Assembly (NCBI GenBank): GCA_022820505.1
Contig: JAJEFK010000060.1
Span: 1-34,475, forward strand
DNA from: Acidimicrobiia bacterium
GTDB lineage: Bacteria; Actinomycetota; Acidimicrobiia; Acidimicrobiales; Poriferisodalaceae
Direction: 5' to 3'
DNA: 34,475 bases
Shown: piece after piece, positions 19,185 to 26,232 of the stretch
Position numbering within the stretch: the stretch's first letter is position 1
Layout of the letters: every line of letters starts with the position of its first letter
Notes under the pieces: generated by a model
Seen by the model: the letters and a program-made list of their open reading frames with translations, nothing else
The model's database searches: none
What the model was told of the DNA's origin: nothing
Made by a program: the position numbers and the translations under genes

Positions 19185-20548
19185 TCAGCTGCCTCGGAGA
19201 GGGCCTCGCTCAACGACGGATACACGAACAAACTCTCGGCGATGTCCTGGACGCGCAGGTTCGCGCTGACAGCGAGAGCCACCACGGAGATCAGCTCGGC
19301 CGCGTGCCGACCCACGATGGAACCGCCCAGGACTTGGCCTGTCAGCGGATCGGAGACGATCTTCACGAAACCGCGCGGGTTCTCCTCGATGAGCGCCTTG
19401 GCATTCGCGCCGAACGGCACCTTCGTGACGCGGATCTTGCGGCCAGTGGCGAATGCCTCCGCCTCGGCGAGTCCGACATCGGCGATCTCGGGCTCGGTGA
19501 AAATGGCCGACGCCGCCTTGTCGTAGTCGAGATGGCGGTGCGGGCGGGTTTCGTGCAAGCCCATGGCGTGCTCCACGATCTTGCGTCCCTGCATCGCGGC
19601 GACCGACGAGAGCGGCAGCTTGCCCGACAAGTCGCCTGCCGCGTAGATGCTCGACACCGACGAGCACAGGTTGTGGTCCACATCCACATAGCCCTCGCCG
19701 TCGACTCGCACCTCGGTGTTCTCGAGGCCCAAGCCGTCGCTGTTGGGAATCGAGCCGATGGCGAGCAGGGCGTGCGTGGCGCGCACCGTGCGGCCGTCGC
19801 TGCAGACCACCTCGACCGCGTCGCCGTCACGCACGATGTTCACCGCACGTGCGCCCTTGAGCATGGCCACGCCGAGATCACTGAAGGTCTGCTCCAGTAC
19901 CGCGGCGGCCTCGGGGTCTTTATGGGGCAGCACTTGCTGACGACTGACGATCAACGTGACCTGGGAACCCAACGACGTGAACATGTGCACGAATTCGACG
20001 CCGGTCACCCCGGAGCCCACGACGACCAGGTGTTCGGGCAGCTCTGCGGGCGGGTACGCGTCCCGGGTGGTCAGGACCCGCTCGCCGTCGATGGGCGCCC
20101 ACTCGGGGATGCGGGGCCGGCTGCCGGTCGACAGCACGACGACATCGGCCGACAGCTCCACCGCCCCGTCGGCGGTATCTGCGCAGACTTCATTGGGCCC
20201 GAGCAGGCGGCCCGAGCCCGACAGGATCCGCACACCCTGGCTGACCAGCATCTGCCGGGCAACCTCAGCGAGGCGGTCCTCGATGTCGCCGATGCGCTGG
20301 CGAAGGTGCGGGGTGTCCACCGATGTGGACACATTGGCAAGTCCCAGCTCGTCGAGATGACCGGCGAAGCTGAGCGCCGAGCCGGTGGCGATCATGGTCT
20401 TGGACGGCACGCAGTCGCGCAGGTGGGCGGAGCCGCCCACGATGTCGCGCTCGATCAGCGTCACGTCTGCGCCGTAGCGCGCCGCATAGGTAGCCGCCGA
20501 GTGACCCGCCGGGCCACCGCCGATCACGACGAACCGCTTCTGGGCCAT
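19181..20548 (-). CDS. lpdA: FAD-dependent pyridine nucleotide-disulfide-type oxidoreductase, LpdA-like
   Basis: 455 residues with the fold of dihydrolipoamide dehydrogenase: FAD motif VIGGGPAGHSAA (8-19), NAD motif VVGSGVTGVEF, and second FAD motif IYAAGDLSG. Canonical enzymes have C-x4-C; here GGSAHLRDC keeps only Cys46, with Ala41 at the first position. The C-terminal H-P-x-x-x-E dyad is replaced by YPSLSE (Tyr443). This matches the mycobacterial LpdA type, which acts as an NAD(P)H:quinone reductase rather than a lipoamide dehydrogenase. It lies 46 bases after the moeB-like gene on the same strand. A TACGCT box eight bases before the ATG may be an internal promoter. Confidence 0.93.
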   Translation of the reverse strand: MAQKRFVVIGGGPAGHSAATYAARYGADVTLIERDIVGGSAHLRDCVPSKTMIATGSALSFAGHLDELGLANVSTSVDTPHLRQRIGDIEDRLAEVARQMLVSQGVRILSGSGRLLGPNEVCADTADGAVELSADVVVLSTGSRPRIPEWAPIDGERVLTTRDAYPPAELPEHLVVVGSGVTGVEFVHMFTSLGSQVTLIVSRQQVLPHKDPEAAAVLEQTFSDLGVAMLKGARAVNIVRDGDAVEVVCSDGRTVRATHALLAIGSIPNSDGLGLENTEVRVDGEGYVDVDHNLCSSVSSIYAAGDLSGKLPLSSVAAMQGRKIVEHAMGLHETRPHRHLDYDKAASAIFTEPEIADVGLAEAEAFATGRKIRVTKVPFGANAKALIEENPRGFVKIVSDPLTGQVLGGSIVGRHAAELISVVALAVSANLRVQDIAESLFVYPSLSEALSEAAE

Positions 20549-20594
20549 GGTCCCGCAGCGTACCGGTGCCCCCCAGCCCCGCTGCCGTCGCGGC

Positions 20595-21758
20595 TCAGCT
20601 CAGGGTGGGGCTGCAGAGACCGTCGAGCTCGCTGACGGTGATGCGCTCGCGGTTGGCGTAAGTGACTTCGTTGGCGGGGTCCGGACGCAGCCGGAATTCG
20701 CGGAAGGTCATCTCCAGCGAGTCGAAGGCGACGATGCGGCCCGACAGCGAGTCACCGACACCGAGGATCAGCTTGATTGTTTCGAGCGCTTGGATCGAGC
20801 CCACGATTCCCGGCAGCACCCCGAGTACACCGGCTTCCGCGCACGACGGGGCAAGTTCTGCCGGCGGCGGCTCGGGCAGGTAGTCGCGATAGGTCGGCCC
20901 ATGCTGCGGGTCGAACACGGTGACCTGGCCCTCGAAGCGAAAGATCGAGCCGTGCACTATGGGTATGCCCAGCTTGACGGACGCATCGTTGAGCAGGTAC
21001 CGGCTCGGGAAGTTGTCGGCGCCATCCACGATCACGTCCCAGCCCGACAGGATCTCCAGCACATTGTCGGCGCCGAGCCGGGTGTCGTAGGTGACCACGT
21101 TGACGTCGGGGTTCAGCGCAGTCAGCGTCTTCTTGGCCGAGTCGACCTTGCGGTCGCCGACACGGTCGACGTTGTGGAGAATCTGGCGCTGCAGGTTGGA
21201 CTCGTCGACCACGTCCATGTCGATGATGCCGAGCGTGCCGACGCCGGCGGCAGCCAGGTAGAGCGCAGCGGGCGAGCCGAGGCCGCCTGCGCCGAGCATG
21301 AGCACCTTGGCGTCGAGCAGCTTGAGCTGCCCGGCCTCGCCCACCTCCGGCAGCAGCAGGTGCCGCTGGTAGCGGTTGCGCTGCTCGGCACCGAGCGAGG
21401 CAGGCGTCGACCACGGCCGACCCTCGTCCTTCCACTGGCCGAAGCCGCCGTCCATGGAGACCGAGTTCGGGTACCCCAGCTCGGCAAGCGTCTTCGCGGC
21501 GAAGGCCGAGCGCACGCCGCCAGCGCAGTAGATGATGATCTCGGCGTCGTGGTCGGGCAGCCGGTTCTCGATCTGCGCCTCGAGGTGCCCGCGCGGGATG
21601 TGGATCGCTCCGGCCAGCGCTCCCTGCTCGTACTCGTCGGGCTCGCGCACATCGAGCACCACCGGGGAGCGGTCGGCGATCCATTCGGCCGCCGTGGCCG
21701 TCGTGATCTCGGTGATCTCGCGCTTGGTCGCTGTCAGCAGCTCGCGGAACGAGGGCAT
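20595..21758 (-). CDS. moeB: MoeB/MoeZ-type adenylyltransferase with N-terminal rhodanese domain
   Basis: 387 residues. Residues about 15-118 form a rhodanese domain with the active-site loop IIYCAGGVRSA (Cys78). Residues about 125-360 form a ThiF/MoeB E1-like domain with VLMLGAGGLGSPAA (152-165), DESNLQRQI and PSCAEAGVLG (Cys306). The enzyme would adenylate the C-terminal Gly-Gly of a sulfur carrier (MoaD, ThiS or CysO type) and pass sulfur to it. In usual MoeZ/Uba4 proteins the rhodanese domain is C-terminal; here the order is reversed. The zinc CxxC pairs of E. coli MoeB are absent (TYRDYLP in place of CYRCLYP). The start has a strong ribosome-binding site. Confidence 0.93.
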   Translation of the reverse strand: MPSFRELLTATKREITEITTATAAEWIADRSPVVLDVREPDEYEQGALAGAIHIPRGHLEAQIENRLPDHDAEIIIYCAGGVRSAFAAKTLAELGYPNSVSMDGGFGQWKDEGRPWSTPASLGAEQRNRYQRHLLLPEVGEAGQLKLLDAKVLMLGAGGLGSPAALYLAAAGVGTLGIIDMDVVDESNLQRQILHNVDRVGDRKVDSAKKTLTALNPDVNVVTYDTRLGADNVLEILSGWDVIVDGADNFPSRYLLNDASVKLGIPIVHGSIFRFEGQVTVFDPQHGPTYRDYLPEPPPAELAPSCAEAGVLGVLPGIVGSIQALETIKLILGVGDSLSGRIVAFDSLEMTFREFRLRPDPANEVTYANRERITVSELDGLCSPTLS

Positions 21759-21763
21759 CGGGG

Positions 21764-21770
21764 CCTCCCT
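21764..21770 (-). promoter_or_regulatory. Strong ribosome-binding site of the moeB-like gene
   Basis: AGGGAGG on the minus strand, five bases before the ATG at 21758. The roughly 90 bases further upstream contain TAGGAT (21846-21851), a possible -10 box giving a leadered transcript, overlapping a short ACCC-N8-GGGT inverted repeat (21851-21866). Confidence 0.65.
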
Positions 21771-21967
21771 GTTCGTCGCCCGGTGTCTGGAACGATGGTG
21801 TCGCGTTCGATAGCGCCCAGTCCTGTGACCAGGCTCAGGCCCTAAATCCTACCCAACAGGTCGGGTTTTGCTCTGGCTGTGCGGACAGGCGAGCCTTCTC
21901 GTTGTCGCACCTGTCGCTCTCCGCTCTTGTTCGCTGCGCTCACGGGCCGCTCGGGCCACGGCTTCGC

Positions 21968-22783
21968 CTACCGGCTCAGCCTCCGGCCGTCGCCGCAGAT
22001 CTGGGGGAGCACTTCGGAGATGGATCGACGGAGCACCATGTCGGCGAGATGGTCCATCTCGGTGGGCTCCGCATTGACGATCACGACACGAGCACCCGCC
22101 GATTTGGCCGCCGGCACCACCGCCGCGATCGGATACACAGCCAGCGTCGTTCCCACGGCCAGCATCAGGTCGCAGTTCTCAGCAGCAATCTGGGCACGCA
22201 GCAGATCCCGCGCAACGAGCTGCTGTCCGAAGCTGATCGTGGCGCTCTTGAGAATCCCGCGGCACACCGGGCACGGCGGGTCGTCCTCGCCGAGCCGCAC
22301 CCGGTCGAGCACCACCCCCATGTCGGCGCGGTAGTCGCACTCCAGGCACGCAACCTCGCGGATGGTGCCGTGCACCTCCACGATCTTGTCGGGATCCGAG
22401 CCGGCGTCGTGGTGCAGCCCGTCCACGTTCTGCGTGAGCAGCGACACCAGCTTGCGACGGCGCTCGAGCTGCACGAGGGCTCGGTGCCCGTCATTGGGCT
22501 CCGCACCCCACGCACGGTGGTCCATGCGCGCCCGCCAGGCCAGCACGCGCACCTCGGGATCGGCCAGGTAGTTCTGCAGCGTCGCCTGCTTCTCCGCAGC
22601 GGGGTTCTTGGTCCACACGCCATTGGGGCCGCGGAAGTCCGGGATTCCCGAGTCCGTGGAGATCCCGGCGCCGGTCAGCACCGTGATGGCGCTCGCCTCG
22701 TCGATCCACCCGGCCACCGTCCGGACATCGTCGTCGGTATCGGAACCCGCATCAGTCCCCCGGTCCGTCTCGGCTGGGCTCAT
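21968..22783 (-). CDS. cobB: NAD-dependent protein deacylase (sirtuin)
   Basis: 271 residues. Removes acyl groups from lysines using NAD+, releasing nicotinamide and O-acyl-ADP-ribose. Motifs in order: GAGIS (38-42), IPDFRG (47-52), TQNVDGLH (117-124), catalytic His138 in EVHGT, zinc cysteines C146/C149 and C171/C174, and GTTL. All catalytic and zinc residues are present. The loop between the cysteine pairs (YRADMGVVLDRVRLGEDDPP) is ordinary. The first 19 residues are an acidic tail. The gene reads away from the putative DNA-binding protein and shares its AT-rich control region. No acetyl-CoA synthetase or acyltransferase gene is adjacent, so the substrate is unknown. Confidence 0.94.
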   Translation of the reverse strand: MSPAETDRGTDAGSDTDDDVRTVAGWIDEASAITVLTGAGISTDSGIPDFRGPNGVWTKNPAAEKQATLQNYLADPEVRVLAWRARMDHRAWGAEPNDGHRALVQLERRRKLVSLLTQNVDGLHHDAGSDPDKIVEVHGTIREVACLECDYRADMGVVLDRVRLGEDDPPCPVCRGILKSATISFGQQLVARDLLRAQIAAENCDLMLAVGTTLAVYPIAAVVPAAKSAGARVVIVNAEPTEMDHLADMVLRRSISEVLPQICGDGRRLSR

Positions 22784-22851
22784 GCCTCACAGTCTGACTG
22801 ATCGCCCGGTACCGGATTTCACGAGCTTTGTGTGACTAAAAATATATTTCA

Positions 22852-22881
22852 TGTTGTATAAGTATGTTTTGATATACAACA
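22852..22881. promoter_or_regulatory. 30-bp inverted repeat in an AT-rich divergent control region (candidate operator)
   Basis: TGTTGTATA, 12 bases, TATACAACA: two perfect 9-base arms whose centres are 21 bp apart, about two helical turns. It lies in an AT-rich patch (22831-22880 is 22% G+C by count) within an otherwise very GC-rich window. The left arm contains TATAAG (22857-22862), a possible -10 box for the rightward gene. Binding there would block that promoter and perhaps the sirtuin promoter on the other side. Confidence 0.6.
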
Positions 22882-22932
22882 CGTTGGCCGCACACGAACA
22901 TCGATCGCGGCCGAACGCGACACGAACCGCTG

Positions 22933-22938
22933 AAGGAG
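22933..22938 (+). promoter_or_regulatory. Ribosome-binding site of the putative DNA-binding protein
   Basis: AAGGAG lies six bases before the ATG at 22945. It fixes this start and implies a leadered transcript of roughly 70-80 bases from the AT-rich promoter. Confidence 0.75.
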
Positions 22939-22944
22939 ACCTCG

Positions 22945-23673
22945 ATGCGAACCGACCACACGCCGACGACTCCCCCACCTCTGGTTGCCGACGGCGATTC
23001 TGTGGCGGTCAACTTGCAACTCGTCGGCGGCACGGCGACTGTGCAGAACGCGCCGCTGGTCCCAGCGGCCACACGCGAACCGCTGCGTGTCCTGTTGGCG
23101 CGTCCGTGGGATGACCCCAGCTTGCGGCGCCGTGGCCACGATCCGCGCTCGGCCTACGTGGAGCGCTTCTGGGTCGCCATCCTGGGCCCGAGCGCCGTCT
23201 GGTTTCTGCGCCTGCTGGCACGGGAATTCGACGAGCTGGCGCCAGGCGAAGACCTGCGACTGGATCTCGACTCCACCGCCCGTCGACTCGGGCTCCAGCA
23301 CCGCGGCGGCCGCACGAGCAGCTTCATGCGCACCATCGACCGCTGCGCCATGTTCCACCTGGCGCAGTTCGCCGATGACGCCGTGCTGATGGTTCGCCGC
23401 CTGCTGCCGCCCGTGCCACGCCGGCTGCACGACCGGATGCCCCAAGAACTGCGCGATGAGGTCGGACGCTGGTCGCGCACCGACGGGCGTGCGGACTTCT
23501 CGGTCGGCGAGACCCGCCTGCTCGCGTCGTGCATGTTGATGCTCGGCCACGGCCTGCACGAGTCAGCGGAGCGCTTGGTGACGCTGGGGCTCGCGCCCAA
23601 TGCCGCAAACGAGGCAACGGCATGGGCATGGGCGCAGCGATGCACCCGGCCCAGCACACACCGCGGCGGCTAG
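22945..23673 (+). CDS. Conserved actinobacterial-type protein, possible winged-helix DNA-binding
   Basis: 242 residues with no named function that I recognise. A flexible Pro/Thr-rich N-terminus (1-45) precedes a helical core (about 70-180). The core contains RFWVAILGPSAVWFLRLL, LDSTARRLGL and a Gly/Arg-rich turn before SSFMRTIDRC, then a short beta hairpin ('DDAVLMVRRLLPPVP') and a helix ('MPQELRDEV'). The helix-turn-helix-wing order resembles small actinobacterial winged-helix proteins, but this is a reading by eye. It has a strong ribosome-binding site and a promoter overlapping a 30-bp inverted repeat, which fits autoregulation. It converges with pepA (7-bp gap). Being a real gene is fairly sure; the function is a guess. 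Confidence 0.82.
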   Translation: MRTDHTPTTPPPLVADGDSVAVNLQLVGGTATVQNAPLVPAATREPLRVLLARPWDDPSLRRRGHDPRSAYVERFWVAILGPSAVWFLRLLAREFDELAPGEDLRLDLDSTARRLGLQHRGGRTSSFMRTIDRCAMFHLAQFADDAVLMVRRLLPPVPRRLHDRMPQELRDEVGRWSRTDGRADFSVGETRLLASCMLMLGHGLHESAERLVTLGLAPNAANEATAWAWAQRCTRPSTHRGG

Positions 23674-23680
23674 CGCCCGG

Positions 23681-25177
23681 TCACCAGCCGCAGATCAGCT
23701 CCACCAGCGTGCGCACTCCGAAACCGGACGCTCCCTTGGACAGCTCGCCGGCGTCGGCGTCGGTACGCACGGGCCCCGCGATGTCGAAGTGCACCCACGG
23801 CGTCTCACCCACGAACTCCGACAGGAACAGGCCTGCGTGAAGCGTGCCCCCGTAGCGGTTCTTGCCGATGTTGCGCAGGTCGGCAATCGGCGAGTCGAGC
23901 TGCTCGCGGTACTCCGGCGGCAAGGGCAGATGCCAGAGCAGCTCGCCGGCGGCGCTGGCCGCAGCCTCTGCACGCTCGATCGCCGCGGGATCGTTGCCCA
24001 TGAGCCCGCCGTACTTGTCGCCGAGCGCCACCATGCAGGCGCCCGTCAGCGTGGCGAGATCGACCACCAGGTCAGGCTCCTCCTCGACCGAGAGCGACAG
24101 ACCGTCAGCGAGCACGAGTCGACCCTCGGCGTCGGTGTTCAGCACTTCCACGGTCTTGCCGTTGCGGATGCGCAGCACATCGCCGGGCTTGGTGGCCGTG
24201 GGTCCGGGTTGGTTGTCGGTGCAGCAGCAGACGCCCGTGACCGCGATATCGGGCGCGAGCCGGACGATCGCGCTCATCGCGCCGATGACCGCGGCAGCGC
24301 CGCCCATGTCGATCTTCATCCACTCCATGCCCTCGAACGTCTTGAGGTTGAGCCCGCCTGTGTCGAAAGTGATGCCCTTGCCGACAAGGTGCACAGTGGC
24401 GCGCGGCTCAGCGGTCGGCTGCCAGCGCATGCGGATGAGCGCCGGCGGTTCGGTCGAGCCCGCGTTGACACCCAGGAGCCCGCCGCATCGCTCCGCCTCC
24501 AATCGTTCGCGGTCCCATACCTCGACCGATGCAGTGCCTGCCGCGGGGTCACCGTCCGCGGAGGCCGCCTCGATGGCCTCGGTTGCGGCATCGGCGAGGC
24601 CGCTCGCGGTGAGCGCGCCGGCTGGCTGGTTGACGAGGTCGCGGGCCAAGGCAATGCCGCCGGCCACAGCAGCGGCACGGGCGACGGCGGCTGCCGTGTC
24701 GGTGCCATCGGGCGCTGCGAGCACGACGTGGCCGAGCGCGTCGGCTTCGGGCGGTTCGCCTTTGTGCTCGTTGAACCCGTAGGAGGCCAGGAGCATGCCT
24801 TCGACCACTGCCGCGAGAGCGACATCGGCACCCAGATCGTCAGCCGCAACGGCCGCCAGCGTCGAGGTCAGCGAGTCGACCTTCGATGCCGCCCGCCAGA
24901 GGTTCGCCGCCGCCTTGCGGACATCGGCCGCAGTGAGATCGTCGGAACCGAGCCCGACGGCGATGGGCATGGTGTCGTCAGCAGTGTCGGCAATGCCGGC
25001 CATCAGCGCTGTGCTGCCGGCGGCGCCATCGAAGCCGCTGGCTGCCAGGTAGTTGGGCGTGGCTCCCAGCGTGTCCAGCGCATCGCTGCGCACCGGCCTG
25101 TCCGCAGCGGAAGTGGCCGGCGCAGCGGCGGGGTCGGTCACCACCTCGAAGGCGTCAATCGAAACAGTCAGCGGCAC
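23681..25177 (-). CDS. pepA: Leucyl aminopeptidase, M17 family
   Basis: 498 residues from a GTG with a GAGGA ribosome-binding site four bases upstream. A cytosolic, probably hexameric, two-metal aminopeptidase that removes N-terminal residues from peptides. The variable N-terminal domain (1-160) is low-complexity and Ala/Asp-rich. The catalytic domain keeps the metal and active-site residues: K267 and D272 in VGKGITFDTGG, K279, D290 in MKIDMGGAA, and D349, E351 and R353 in NTDAEGRL. An unusual C-C-C-T-D-N-Q-P stretch replaces the common E-N-M-P region. Its upstream 125-bp gap (25178-25302) to birA shows no clear promoter boxes or repeats. Confidence 0.95.
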   Translation of the reverse strand: MPLTVSIDAFEVVTDPAAAPATSAADRPVRSDALDTLGATPNYLAASGFDGAAGSTALMAGIADTADDTMPIAVGLGSDDLTAADVRKAAANLWRAASKVDSLTSTLAAVAADDLGADVALAAVVEGMLLASYGFNEHKGEPPEADALGHVVLAAPDGTDTAAAVARAAAVAGGIALARDLVNQPAGALTASGLADAATEAIEAASADGDPAAGTASVEVWDRERLEAERCGGLLGVNAGSTEPPALIRMRWQPTAEPRATVHLVGKGITFDTGGLNLKTFEGMEWMKIDMGGAAAVIGAMSAIVRLAPDIAVTGVCCCTDNQPGPTATKPGDVLRIRNGKTVEVLNTDAEGRLVLADGLSLSVEEEPDLVVDLATLTGACMVALGDKYGGLMGNDPAAIERAEAAASAAGELLWHLPLPPEYREQLDSPIADLRNIGKNRYGGTLHAGLFLSEFVGETPWVHFDIAGPVRTDADAGELSKGASGFGVRTLVELICGW

Positions 25178-25302
25178 AGCGTCCTCACTCTGTCGGGGGT
25201 GTCACGAGCGACGGCAAGCGCGGCCCGCACTGCGGTTCTACCCGACACCGACGCTCAACGCAGCAGCATTCTGTCCTGCGCCGATCAGGGGCGTATGTCG
25301 CT

Positions 25303-26178
25303 TCACGCTGGGCGCAGGTGCACCACGTCGCCGACCGCCACCGTATGGACTGCCCCGGCATCGTCGGTGATCAGCAATCTGCCTTCGGCATCGAGGTCGC
25401 CCGCCACACCTTCGAGGCTGTTGCCTTCGCCTGCCGGCGCATCAAGCGAGACGCGCACACGATGACCGAGCGTGGCAGAGTTCCGGCGGGCCTCGTCCAG
25501 CAGGGCGGCTGCTCCGGCGCCGTCAGCGGCCCGGCACAGCAGCTCGTAGCGAGCCTCCAAACCTTCGAGTACCCGGCGCGCCAACAGCGTCCGGTCCACG
25601 GGAGCTCCCGATTCCAGGTTCAGGCTGGTCGCGACGCCCTCCAGCTCCGCGGGCACCTGCGGCCAGCCTGAGTTGAGGCCCATGCCCACGACCACCGCAG
25701 ACAGCAGTCCTTGCGTGCTGATCGACTCGGCCAAAATGCCCGCCAGCTTGCGATCATGGCGAACGGCGTCGTGGCCAGCCGCGTCAGCGCCCGCAATCAC
25801 AAGGTCGTTGGGCCACTTCAGCAGCGGGCGGATACCGCTCACCTGCTCGCACGCGTCAGCAGCGGCCAGCCCGACGGCAAGCGTCACCAACGCCGCCCGG
25901 GTCGGAGGCAGCCGATCCGGCGGCGGGCGCAGCAGCACCGACATCATGAGCGAGGTGCCCGGCGGCGCCGTCCAGCGCCGGCCGCGCCGGCCGCGCCCGG
26001 CGGTCTGCAGGTCCGCGATCAGCACCGTTCCTTCGGGTGCCCCCCGGCGGGCCCGATCGAGCAGCTCGGTGTTCGTGGAGCCGATCGCGTCGTGCCACTC
26101 GACATCGGCGAACCGGGTGCCGGCGACAGACCTGAAGTGCGGTGAGTCGAATTGCCCCGGTTCGTGCTCGGCAGGCAC
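25303..26178 (-). CDS. birA: Biotin--[acetyl-CoA carboxylase] ligase, class I
   Basis: 291 residues from a GTG at 26178. The frame stays open further upstream, but only as the antisense of the carboxylase. It activates biotin with ATP and attaches it to the lysine of BCCP domains. Motifs: GSTNTELLDRA, the biotinyl-AMP loop GRGRRGR (61-67), KWPNDL (121-126), and K144 in RKLAGILAES. The N-terminal DNA-binding domain of E. coli BirA is absent, so it is not a repressor. A C-terminal SH3-like domain is present ('LGHRVRVSLDAP', 'GAVHTVAVGDVVHL'). Its start lies 54 bases from the divergent carboxylase gene, its probable substrate. TACTGT six bases before the GTG suggests a leaderless message. Confidence 0.93.
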   Translation of the reverse strand: MPAEHEPGQFDSPHFRSVAGTRFADVEWHDAIGSTNTELLDRARRGAPEGTVLIADLQTAGRGRRGRRWTAPPGTSLMMSVLLRPPPDRLPPTRAALVTLAVGLAAADACEQVSGIRPLLKWPNDLVIAGADAAGHDAVRHDRKLAGILAESISTQGLLSAVVVGMGLNSGWPQVPAELEGVATSLNLESGAPVDRTLLARRVLEGLEARYELLCRAADGAGAAALLDEARRNSATLGHRVRVSLDAPAGEGNSLEGVAGDLDAEGRLLITDDAGAVHTVAVGDVVHLRPA

Positions 26179-26184
26179 GCAGCG

Positions 26185-26190
26185 ACAGTA
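26185..26190 (-). promoter_or_regulatory. Candidate -10 box of birA (leaderless)
   Basis: TACTGT on the minus strand, six bases, then the GTG at 26178. No Shine-Dalgarno is present. On the other strand, TAGCGT (26218-26223) lies nine bases before the ATG of the carboxylase, which also has no usable ribosome-binding site. Confidence 0.45.
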
Positions 26191-26232
26191 CCGGTAGCGA
26201 ACATGAGCAGGGAGCAATAGCGTCGCCCACCT

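Noticed and set aside
22851..23114. 87-codon ORF beginning inside the AT-rich patch
   Set aside because: It overlaps the inverted repeat and the start of the 242-residue gene in another frame, with no ribosome-binding site or recognisable protein pattern.
23600..25465. 621-codon plus-strand ORF opposite pepA
   Set aside because: It runs antisense through all M17 catalytic motifs and overlaps the end of the putative DNA-binding gene.
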